Positions 56,454 to 63,515 of a stretch of DNA of 64,000 nt are shown piece by piece. Source of the stretch: Streptomyces sp. 1222.5 (GTDB lineage: Bacteria; Actinomycetota; Actinomycetes; Streptomycetales; Streptomycetaceae); NCBI RefSeq assembly GCF_900105245.1, contig NZ_FNSZ01000001.1:3720001-3784000 (forward strand), given 5' to 3'. Positions within the stretch are counted from its first letter, which is position 1. Each line of letters begins with the position of its first letter. The notes below the pieces were generated by a model. That model had not been told where the DNA came from, made no database searches, and saw only the letters and a program-made list of their open reading frames with translations. The position numbers and the translations under genes are program-made.

Positions 56454-56763
56454 AGGTGCGGCTCCTTGCAGTGTTGAAGCTCGTCTGGGAGGGAACCCGA
56501 GCGTCAGCCACGCGGCGGCGGGCGCCGCTTACGGGCCGGAGCGTCCGGGAAGAAACTTCAGCGGACCGCGCTGTCCGACCGAGACCAAGGATAGGTGGCC
56601 GTGCGGAGGCGCAGGCCGTGGGGCTCTTGCCGCCGTACGACACGCTGCCATACTTACGACGCCGTAGGTTACGGAGCCGTAGGGAAGTACCGTCGAGTCC
56701 CGCCCGGTCCCGGGGCCCGGCATCCACCTCATCCCTCGACCCTCGACCCCACAGGGGACGCGC
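56454..56763. other. divergent ppc/desaturase promoter region
   Basis: These 310 bases contain no gene. They hold the ppc ribosome site at one end, the paired TACGG palindromes (56653-56682) and a CAGGGGACG ribosome site before the desaturase ATG. Confidence 0.5.
56653..56682. promoter_or_regulatory. paired palindromes, probable TetR operator of the desaturase operon
   Basis: CTTACG-acgc-CGTAGG (56653-56668) is directly followed by TTACGG-ag-CCGTAG (56669-56682). Both share the core (C/T)TACG/CGTAG. They lie 80-110 bases upstream of the desaturase ATG, where a promoter is expected. The downstream TetR gene is the obvious candidate to bind here. Confidence 0.55.
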
Positions 56764-57771
56764 ATGACCTCAAGTTCCGATGTGATCGACGAAGCCCGTA
56801 AGGCCAACGACACCTCCACCTCCTCCGCCACCCTGGGCGGCGAACAGAAGCGTTCGATCGAACAGATCACGCTGCTCCTGTTCATCGTCGTGCCGTTCGT
56901 GGCACTCGTGGCGGCCGTGCCGCTGGCCTGGGGCTGGGGGGTGAGCTGGCTCGACCTGGGCCTGCTGGTCTTCTTCTACTTCCTGGGGTGCCACGGCATC
57001 ACGATCGGTTTCCACCGGTACTTCACGCACGGTTCGTTCAAGGCGAAGCGGCCGCTCAGGATCGCGTTGGCGATCATGGGGTCGATGGCCGTCGAAGGCC
57101 CCCTGGTGCGCTGGGTGGCCGACCATCGCAGACACCACAAGTTCTCCGACGCCGAGGGCGACCCGCATTCGCCGTGGCGGTTCGGGGAGACGCTGCCGGC
57201 GTTGATGAAGGGCCTGTGGTGGGCGCACATCGCCTGGATGTTCGACGAGGAGCAGACGCCGCAGGACAAGTACGCCCCGGATCTGATCAAGGACGGGGCG
57301 ATCCGGGCGATCTCCCGCCAGTTCGTGCTGTGGACGGCCCTGTCGCTGGCGCTGCCGCCGCTGATCGGTGGCCTGGTGACGATGTCCTGGTGGGGCGCGT
57401 TCACCGGGTTCTTCTGGGGTTCACTCGTGCGGGTGGCGCTGCTGCACCATGTGACGTGGTCGATCAACTCGATCTGTCACGCGGTGGGCAAGCGGCCGTT
57501 CAAGTCGCGTGACCGTTCGGGCAATGTGTGGTGGCTGGCGGTGCTGTCGTGCGGGGAGTCCTGGCACAACCTGCACCACGCGGACCCGACGTCGGCCCGG
57601 CACGGGGTGATGCGCGGGCAGATCGATTCGTCGGCGCGGTTCATCCGGATCTTCGAGCGTCTCGGCTGGGCGTACGACGTGCGCTGGCCGTCACGCTCGC
57701 GTATCGATTCGCGTCGCAACATCGGGGAAGACGGCTCCGGGCGCCGGAAGGAGGCGGCCGAGGCGGCATGA
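56764..57771 (+). CDS. membrane acyl-CoA/fatty-acid desaturase
   Basis: This 335-residue integral membrane di-iron desaturase has the three histidine boxes 'GFHRYFTHGSF' (HxxxxH), 'DHRRHHKFSD' (HxxHH) and 'ESWHNLHHADPTS' (HxxHH), with four hydrophobic helices in the usual places. It probably introduces a delta-9 double bond into acyl chains to adjust membrane fluidity, needing an electron donor encoded elsewhere. The ATG overlap with the following TetR gene (ATGA) shows an operon with its likely regulator. Confidence 0.93.
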   Translation: MTSSSDVIDEARKANDTSTSSATLGGEQKRSIEQITLLLFIVVPFVALVAAVPLAWGWGVSWLDLGLLVFFYFLGCHGITIGFHRYFTHGSFKAKRPLRIALAIMGSMAVEGPLVRWVADHRRHHKFSDAEGDPHSPWRFGETLPALMKGLWWAHIAWMFDEEQTPQDKYAPDLIKDGAIRAISRQFVLWTALSLALPPLIGGLVTMSWWGAFTGFFWGSLVRVALLHHVTWSINSICHAVGKRPFKSRDRSGNVWWLAVLSCGESWHNLHHADPTSARHGVMRGQIDSSARFIRIFERLGWAYDVRWPSRSRIDSRRNIGEDGSGRRKEAAEAA

Positions 57772-58445
57772 TGGAAGCCGTGGCGACCGATTCCAGCAGC
57801 AATTCCGGCAATGACAAGCAGCGGCGGACTCGCCGGACCCGTATGACCGGTGCGGAGCGCCGCCAGCAGCTGCTGGAGATCGGTCGCACGCTCTTCGCGG
57901 CGAAGGGTTTCGAAGGCACCTCGGTGGAGGAGATCGCGGCGAAGGCCGGGGTGTCCAAGCCGGTGGTGTACGAGCACTTCGGCGGCAAGGAGGGCCTGTA
58001 CGCGGTGGTGGTCGACCGTGAGATGCGGCGGCTGCTGGACATGGTGACCGGCTCGCTGACGGCGGGGCATCCCCGTGAGCTGTGCGAGCAGGCCGCGTTC
58101 GCGTTGCTGGACTACATCGAGGAGTACACGGACGGCTTCCGGATCCTGGTCCGTGACTCCCCCATCCCGCAGTCGACGGGGTCCTTCGCCTCGCTGATCT
58201 CCGACATCGCCACGCAGGTGGAGGATATTCTCGGCCGCGAGTTCAAGTCCCGCGGCTTCGATCCGAAGCTGGCCCCGCTCTACGCCCAGGCGCTGGTCGG
58301 CATGGTCGCGCTGACCGGCCAGTGGTGGCTGGACGTGCGCCGCCCGAAGAAGGCGGAGGTGGCGGCGCATCTGGTGAACCTGGCGTGGCACGGGCTCGAC
58401 GGGCTGGAGCAGAAGCCGCGGCTGATAGGCCACCGCAAGGCGTGA
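57768..58445 (+). CDS. TetR-family regulator of the desaturase operon
   Basis: The 225-residue protein has a basic N-terminal arm (KQRRTRRTR), a TetR helix-turn-helix at about residues 27-75 ('LLEIGRTLFAAKGFEGTSVEEIAAKAGVSKPVVYEHFGGKEGLYAVV' region) and an all-helical ligand domain. The ATG at 57768 overlaps the desaturase stop; ATG at 57771 is an alternative. Co-transcription with a desaturase suggests an acyl-CoA-responsive repressor acting at the palindromes upstream of the operon. This is inference from context. Confidence 0.9.
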   Translation: MMEAVATDSSSNSGNDKQRRTRRTRMTGAERRQQLLEIGRTLFAAKGFEGTSVEEIAAKAGVSKPVVYEHFGGKEGLYAVVVDREMRRLLDMVTGSLTAGHPRELCEQAAFALLDYIEEYTDGFRILVRDSPIPQSTGSFASLISDIATQVEDILGREFKSRGFDPKLAPLYAQALVGMVALTGQWWLDVRRPKKAEVAAHLVNLAWHGLDGLEQKPRLIGHRKA

Positions 58446-58541
58446 GCCGGCGGGACCGGCCGTAGCCGGGCTGTTTGCCGGCGGGGCCGCGCGCCGGCCG
58501 GGCGGCGAGTCCGCGGGTCCGCGAGCCGGCCGGGCCACAAG

Positions 58542-58901
58542 TCAGCGGGGCTGGAGGAATTCCAGTCGGTTGCCGACGGGGTCCCGTGAGAAGAACCGCC
58601 GGTGCCCGGGGAGGTTGTCGTCCCAGGTCACCGGGGCGCCGCAAGCCGTGAGCCGGTCCGCGTACGCCTCGATGTCCGTGACCCGCAGCCCGGGGTGGGC
58701 CTTCGTCGCGGGCCGGAAGCCGTCCTCGACGCCCAGGTGCAGCTCTACGGCGCCGGCCCGGAACCAGCAGCCGCCGCGCGCCGCGAGCACCGGCGGTTTG
58801 GGGATCTCCGTCATGCCGAGGACGTCCCCGTAGTACGCCCGCAGCAGGTCCTCCGAGCCGGGCGGGGCCGCGAGCTGGACGTGGTCGACGGCGGCGAGCA
58901 T
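58542..58901 (-). CDS. VOC (glyoxalase/bleomycin-resistance fold) family protein
   Basis: This 119-residue single-domain VOC protein has 'DHVQLAAPPGSEDLLRAYYGDVLGM' and 'FFSRDPVGNRLEFLQ', the usual start and end segments with possible metal ligands His7 and the final Glu. AGGGAG stands before the ATG. It follows the methyltransferase gene by two bases, so they form an operon. The substrate is unknown. Confidence 0.88.
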   Translation of the reverse strand: MLAAVDHVQLAAPPGSEDLLRAYYGDVLGMTEIPKPPVLAARGGCWFRAGAVELHLGVEDGFRPATKAHPGLRVTDIEAYADRLTACGAPVTWDDNLPGHRRFFSRDPVGNRLEFLQPR

Positions 58902-58903
58902 GC

Positions 58904-59743
58904 TCAGGCTCCCTTGACGGCCACGGCGAACAGCCGGCGGAACGGCAGGACGGTGCCGTAGGGGGCGCTCGGGTACGCCGCGCGGAGGAGGTCCCGGTAC
59001 TCGGTGACGAACGCGTCGCGTGCCTCGGGGTCGTCGGCCAGGGCGGTCAGGGCGGGCCGCAGGCCGGTGCCCTTGACCCAGTCGAGGACGGGGTCCTCGC
59101 CCGCCAGGACGTGGAAGTACGTCGTCTGCCAGACGTCGGTCGCGCAGCCCAGGCGGGCCAGGCGGTCGAGGTAGGTGCCGGGCGTGTGGACGGAGTCGGT
59201 GTGGCGCAGGACCTCGGCGAGGCGGGCCTTCCAGCGGGGGGTGGCGGCGAGCTCGCGCATCAGGGCGTGCAGCGGGGCGTCGATGTTGTCGGGGACCTGG
59301 AAGGCGAAGGTGCCGCCGGGGCGAAGGGCGGCGACCCAGTCCGTGAACCGGTCGGCGTGGCCGGGCACCCACTGGAGCACCGCGTTGGAGACGATCAGGT
59401 CGTACTGCTCCGGCGGCGTCCAGGTGCGGGCGTCGGCGTGGGCGAAGTCGAGGCGGCCGCCGCCGGCCGTGGGGCCCTCGTGCTCGGTGTGGGCGCGGTC
59501 GAGCATGTCGGGCGAGTTGTCGTAGCCGGTGACGTGGGCGGTGGGCCAGCGTTCGGTGAGCCGGACGGTGACGTTGCCCGGGCCGCAGCCGAGGTCGGCG
59601 ATGCGCGGTGGGCCCGCGGACGGTTCCCGTTCCGCCGGGAGGGCGGGGACGGCGGCGAGGAGGTCGGCGAAGGGACGGGCCCGGTGCCCGGCGTGCCGGA
59701 GGTACTGGGCGGGGTCCCAGGTGGGATGCGTCATGTTCGTCAT
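58904..59743 (-). CDS. tam: trans-aconitate 2-methyltransferase-like SAM methyltransferase
   Basis: The 279-residue cytoplasmic enzyme has SAM motif 'IADLGCGPGNVTVRLTERWP', 'TGYDNSPDMLDRA', 'DLIVSNAVLQWVPGHADRFTDWVAALRPGGTFAFQVPDN' region and 'TTYFHVL', the pattern of Tam, which methylates trans-aconitate to detoxify it. The ATG at 59743 has GGAAG before it; GTG at 59752 and ATG at 59734 are alternatives. It is divergent from a MarR regulator whose operator-like palindrome lies between the genes. Confidence 0.87.
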   Translation of the reverse strand: MTNMTHPTWDPAQYLRHAGHRARPFADLLAAVPALPAEREPSAGPPRIADLGCGPGNVTVRLTERWPTAHVTGYDNSPDMLDRAHTEHEGPTAGGGRLDFAHADARTWTPPEQYDLIVSNAVLQWVPGHADRFTDWVAALRPGGTFAFQVPDNIDAPLHALMRELAATPRWKARLAEVLRHTDSVHTPGTYLDRLARLGCATDVWQTTYFHVLAGEDPVLDWVKGTGLRPALTALADDPEARDAFVTEYRDLLRAAYPSAPYGTVLPFRRLFAVAVKGA

Positions 59744-59775
59744 GTCTTCCACTGTCCCCGGGGTTTTATCTCGAT

Positions 59776-59803
59776 GTCAAGAGACTTGACTTCAAGAGAC
59801 TTC
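59776..59803. promoter_or_regulatory. MarR operator candidate
   Basis: GTCAAG-aga-CTTGAC is a perfect inverted repeat (59776-59790), and TTCAAGAGACTTC repeats most of it immediately after (59791-59803). It sits between the divergent tam-like and MarR genes. TACACT (59820-59825) is a -10 candidate seven bases before the MarR ATG. Confidence 0.6.
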
Positions 59804-59832
59804 ATGTCGACACAACCACTACACTGATCTCC

Positions 59833-60330
59833 ATGGAGGACGAGGTCGATCGGCTGGTCGCAGCGTGGCGCCGGGAGCGTCCGGACCTCGACGTGGAGCC
59901 GCTGGAAGTACTCAGCCGGGTGAGCCGACTCGCCCGGCATCTGGACCGCGCGCGACGGCTCGCCTTCGCCGAGCACCAGCTGGAGCCCTGGGAGTTCGAC
60001 GTACTGACCGCGCTGCGGCGCGCGGGCACGCCGTACCAGCTCTCCCCCGGACAGCTGCTGACGCAGACCCTGGTCACGTCGGGCACGATGACCAACCGGA
60101 TCGACCGGCTGGCGAAGAAGGGCCTCGTGGAGCGGCTGCCGGACCCGAGCGACCGGCGCGGTGTGCTGGTCCGGCTGACCGAGACCGGCCGGGACCGCGC
60201 GGACCAGGCGCTGGCGGGCCTGCTGGACCAGGAGCGGGCGATCCTCGCCGAGCTGTCCCGCGCCCAGCGCGGTGAACTGGCGGGCCTGCTACGCCAGTTG
60301 ACCGCCCCGTTCGACAACATCCCCGGCTAG
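59833..60330 (+). CDS. MarR-family transcriptional regulator
   Basis: The 165-residue winged-helix regulator has 'YQLSPGQLLTQTLVTSGTMTNRIDRLAKKGLVERLPDPSDRRGVLVRLTETG' as its HTH and wing. There is no ribosome site, and a -10-like TACACT ends seven bases before the ATG, so it is probably translated from a leaderless message. Its 3' end overlaps that of the convergent response regulator by 42 bases. The probable target is the divergent tam-like/VOC operon. Confidence 0.9.
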   Translation: MEDEVDRLVAAWRRERPDLDVEPLEVLSRVSRLARHLDRARRLAFAEHQLEPWEFDVLTALRRAGTPYQLSPGQLLTQTLVTSGTMTNRIDRLAKKGLVERLPDPSDRRGVLVRLTETGRDRADQALAGLLDQERAILAELSRAQRGELAGLLRQLTAPFDNIPG

Positions 60331-61056
60331 GTCCGCCGGGCCGACCCCGGCCCGCCGGGCGAGCGCCACGGCGGCGAGGGTGGAGTGGACGCCCAGCTTG
60401 CCGAGGACGTTCTGCATGTGGGTGCGCACGGTGTGCGGGGAGAGGAACAGCCGCTCGGCGACCGCCTTGCGGCCGAGCCCGGCGACCATGCAGCGCAGCA
60501 CCTCCCGCTCGCGCGGGGTCAGGGACTGCACCAGGCGTTCGCTCTCGGTGCGGTGCTTGCGCGCGGCCGTCAGTTCCCTGAGCACGCCGGTGAGCAGTGC
60601 GGGCGGCAGATGGGTCTCGTCGCGCAGCACGCCGCGGATCACCGTCAGCAGCCGGGACAGCGAGCAGTCCTTGGCGACCCAGCCGGAGGCGCCCGCCTGC
60701 AGCGCGAGGGCGGCGCGGCGCGGGTCGTCCTTCTCGGCGAGGACGACGAGCCGTACGGCGGGCTGGGCGGAGCGGACGCCGGCGACCAGCGAGATCCCGT
60801 CGACCAGGCCTTCCTCGTCGCCGTCCTGCACGGGCACGGCCGGGCGGGCGCCGGGCAGGTTGCCGCCGAGGTCGGCGTCGACCAGGAGCACGTCGAAGCG
60901 GCGTCCCTCGCCGGCCGCGCGTTCCAGGCAGCGCAGCGCGGCCGGGCCGCTGCCGGCGGCGGAGACGTCGACGTCGGGCTCGGCGGCCAGTGCGGCGGCG
61001 AGCGACTCGGCGAAGATGCGATGGTCGTCCACGACCAGGACTCGGATACGAACCAC
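60289..61056 (-). CDS. atypical orphan NarL/LuxR-type response regulator
   Basis: The 255-residue regulator has 'RVLVVDDHRIFAESLAAAL' (acidic pocket), a probable phospho-acceptor in 'VLLVDADLGG', then an unusual ~20-residue insertion ('NLPGARPAVPVQDGDEEG'). The switch Thr/Ser is replaced by Ala in 'RLVVLAEKDD', while the Lys is kept in 'GWVAKDCS'. The C-terminal LuxR HTH is intact ('LTPREREVLRCMVAGLGRKAVAERLFLSPHTVRTHMQNVLGKLGV'). The GTG start has AAGGGGG upstream. No kinase is adjacent. Phosphorylation-independent or non-standard signalling is possible. Confidence 0.85.
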   Translation of the reverse strand: MVRIRVLVVDDHRIFAESLAAALAAEPDVDVSAAGSGPAALRCLERAAGEGRRFDVLLVDADLGGNLPGARPAVPVQDGDEEGLVDGISLVAGVRSAQPAVRLVVLAEKDDPRRAALALQAGASGWVAKDCSLSRLLTVIRGVLRDETHLPPALLTGVLRELTAARKHRTESERLVQSLTPREREVLRCMVAGLGRKAVAERLFLSPHTVRTHMQNVLGKLGVHSTLAAVALARRAGVGPADLAGDVVERGGQLA

Positions 61057-61377
61057 GAAACCCCCTTCCCCAGGCTCCGCGTGGAGCAGGGGATACCCAA
61101 GGTCCGGACAGGGCCCGGCGATCGGCCGGTCCGAAAGGGCCGGCAAAGGCTCGGGAAACGACGACTCGCACGGGTACGACACCCAGCGGAAGGACGCCCA
61201 CCGCACGGCCGCCGCCGTCGCGGAAACTGCTACCCCCACCGCGGGTGTCGTACCCGCCTGTCTCGCCCCCTGATCAGCACCGGCCCCCACCGGTGCTGTT
61301 CCTCAGAGTACGGATGCGGGCGGACAGCGGAAGCGGATTTGCAGAACTGGCCGTCCGACGCGTTTATGGTGTGCCGC
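61057..61377. promoter_or_regulatory. divergent region with long inverted repeats
   Basis: No gene in 321 bases. CGGGTACGACACCC (61171-61184) and its exact reverse complement (61243-61256) are 58 bases apart, and each is itself a GGGT-N5-ACCC palindrome. CAGCACCGG-ccccca-CCGGTGCTG (61275-61298) is a perfect 9-bp hairpin. These may be regulator sites and a terminator or leader hairpin. Confidence 0.5.
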
Positions 61378-61821
61378 ATGTTTCGTATTGAGGCGGAAGT
61401 CGACAAAGGACGACGTGATCTGCTCCGCTCGCGGTTGCGGGACACCAACACGGCGGCGTCCCCGGTGCTGGCGGCGCTGCGCGGCACGCCCGGCGAACGG
61501 GAGGTCCCGCTCCATGTGTGGGCGCTGGGCGACTCCGGGGAACTGGCGGGCGGGCTGGTCGGTCACACCTGGACGACCTGGCTGCACGTCACCTACCTGT
61601 GGGTGGACGACCGCCACCGCGGCACGGGCCTCGGCTCCCGTCTCCTCGCCGAGGCCGAACGCATCGCCCGCACCGAGCGCACGTGCACGGCGGCCCGCCT
61701 GGAGACCTGGAGCTTCCAGGCCCCGGAGTTCTACCGCAAGCAGGGCTACGACGTGGTCGGCACCATCCCCGACTACCCGCCGGGCATCACGGAGTACATC
61801 CTCACGAAGCGCCTGACCTGA
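61378..61821 (+). CDS. GNAT-family N-acetyltransferase
   Basis: The 147-residue protein carries the acetyl-CoA motif 'YLWVDDRHRGTGLGSRLLAEAERIA' (R/QxxGxG/A at RGTGLG) and the C-terminal beta-bulge segment 'LETWSFQAPEFYRKQGYDVVGTI', typical of GNAT enzymes acting on small molecules. No strong ribosome site precedes the ATG. It is convergent with a hypothetical gene that appears frameshifted at its 3' end. The substrate is unknown. Confidence 0.9.
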   Translation: MFRIEAEVDKGRRDLLRSRLRDTNTAASPVLAALRGTPGEREVPLHVWALGDSGELAGGLVGHTWTTWLHVTYLWVDDRHRGTGLGSRLLAEAERIARTERTCTAARLETWSFQAPEFYRKQGYDVVGTIPDYPPGITEYILTKRLT

Positions 61822-61828
61822 CGGTGGC

Positions 61829-62298
61829 TCACCCCTGTGGAGTGGGCGGCGTGGGGGGCGGGGGCGGGTAGGGCGGCCGCCGCGGACCCTGAGTCCGGGC
61901 GGCCCCACGGGCGGCGGTGACTGCGGCTCCATCGACCGGCGCGGACGGGGCGCCGGCGGCCGGGGGACGAAGGGCGGTGCCGGGGCGGGCGGAGGCGGCG
62001 GGGGCAGCAGCGCCTCGTCGTCCGCGAGCAGGGGCCCGCCGGCCCGCAGCCGCTCGACGGTCCGCTCGGCCCGGCGCCGGGCCCGGGGGTCGTCGTCGCG
62101 CCGGAAGACGAGCCGCACGGTGGCCGGGGGCCGCGGAAGCCCGAGCACGGGGCCGGGGCCACGGGTCTGCTCGGTGGACACCAGCTCGTAGCCGAGCACG
62201 TACGCGACCCTCTCGGCCCGCGCCTTCAACGACGCCCCGCCACGGAGCTCCACCACCCCCCGCCCGTCGAACCGGGACCGGATCTCGTCGTCGTCCAT
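61829..62298 (-). pseudogene. hypothetical proline-rich protein gene, probably frameshifted near its 3' end
   Basis: The first ~130 codons from ATG at 62298 encode 'MDDDEIRSRFDGRGVVELRGG', a segment with 'RVAYVLGYELVS', 'ATVRLVFRRDDD' and a Pro-rich tail. In the present frame the reading runs on antisense through the whole acetyltransferase gene to 61303. A one- or two-base shift near 61880-61905 would continue as Pro/Tyr-rich sequence ('PPYPPPPPPTPP') to a TGA at 61829-61831, just after the convergent stop at 61821. That is the natural-looking end. A sequencing error or real mutation cannot be distinguished. Function unknown. Confidence 0.55.
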
Positions 62299-62360
62299 CA
62301 GGGGTGCGGCACGGCCCGCCGCGCGTCTCTGGCGTGCGGCGGGCCGGTGCGGGGCGGGTG

Positions 62361-63515
62361 TCAGATCAGGCGGTGGGCCCCCGCCGACGGGATCGCCTCG
62401 AAGACGCGCGGGGGTGCGAAGCCGGCCGCGGCGAAGGCTTCCTCGACCGACTTGGTGAGGGTGTCGACGTCCGTCGCCTGCGTCAGCACGATCGCCGAGC
62501 CGCCGAAGCCGCCGCCGGTCATCCGGGCGCCGAGCGCGCCGCCCGCGAGGGCGGTGTCGACGACCAGGTCCAGTTCCGGGCAGGAGATGCGGAAGTCGTC
62601 GCGCAGCGAGGCGTGTCCCTCGGTGAGGACGGGGCCGATCGCGTGGGTCCGTCCGGCGCGCAGCAGGTCGACGACGCGTTCGACGCGGTGGTTCTCGGTG
62701 ACGATGTGCCGGACGAGACGGACCACCTCCTCCTCGTCGCCGAGCCGGGCGAGGGCCGCCTCCAGGCCGTCGTACGGGACGTCCCGGAGGGCGTCGACGC
62801 CCAGCAGGGCCGCACCCTTCTCGCAGCCGGCCCGGCGCTTGCCGTACTCGCCGCCGCTGTGGGCGTGCTTGACCTGCGTGTCCACGACGAGCAGGCGCAG
62901 GCCCTCGGCCGCCAGGTCGAAGGGGGTCTGCCGCTGGGACAGGTCCCGGGTGTCGAGGAACAGGGCGTGCCCCGGCGTGCAGCACGCGGACGCCGTCTGG
63001 TCCATGATGCCGGTCGGCGCGCCGACGTAGACGTTCTCCGCGCGCTGGCACAGCCGGGCGAGCTGCCACCGCTGGAGACCGAATCCGTACAGGTCGTCGA
63101 GCGCCAGGGCGATCACGACCTCCAGCGCGGCGGACGAGGAGAGACCGGCGCCCGTGGGGACCGTCGAGGACAGGTGGACGTCCGCGCCGGTCACCTCGTG
63201 GCCCGCCTCGCGCAGCGCCCAGACCACGCCGGCCGGGTAGGCCGTCCACGCGCTGTCGGACCCTGGGGCGAGGCCGTCCAGGCGCACCTCTGCCACGCCT
63301 CCCGCGACGTCCGCCGAGTGCAGGCGCAGCAGCCCGTCGTCCCGGCGGGAGACGGCCGCGACCGCCTGGTGCGGCAGTGCGAACGGCATGACGAAGCCGT
63401 CGTTGTAGTCGGTGTGCTCGCCGATCAGGTTGACCCGGCCCGGCGCCGCCCACACGCCCTCGGGTGCCGTCCCGTACAGCTCGGTGAAGCGCTGTGCGAC
63501 CTGCTGTGCCCCCAC
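62361..63515 (-). CDS. galK: galactokinase
   Basis: This 384-residue GHMP kinase phosphorylates galactose at C1 (Leloir pathway). Signature 'GRVNLIGEHTDYNDGFVMP' recognises galactose, 'VPTGAGLSSSAALEV' is the phosphate loop, 'GIMDQTAS' carries the catalytic Asp and 'MTGGGFGGSAI' is the third GHMP motif. GTG start with AGAGGAG five bases upstream. The start codon shares one base with the galE stop (TAGTG), so the pair is translationally coupled. Confidence 0.96.
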   Translation of the reverse strand: MGAQQVAQRFTELYGTAPEGVWAAPGRVNLIGEHTDYNDGFVMPFALPHQAVAAVSRRDDGLLRLHSADVAGGVAEVRLDGLAPGSDSAWTAYPAGVVWALREAGHEVTGADVHLSSTVPTGAGLSSSAALEVVIALALDDLYGFGLQRWQLARLCQRAENVYVGAPTGIMDQTASACCTPGHALFLDTRDLSQRQTPFDLAAEGLRLLVVDTQVKHAHSGGEYGKRRAGCEKGAALLGVDALRDVPYDGLEAALARLGDEEEVVRLVRHIVTENHRVERVVDLLRAGRTHAIGPVLTEGHASLRDDFRISCPELDLVVDTALAGGALGARMTGGGFGGSAIVLTQATDVDTLTKSVEEAFAAAGFAPPRVFEAIPSAGAHRLI

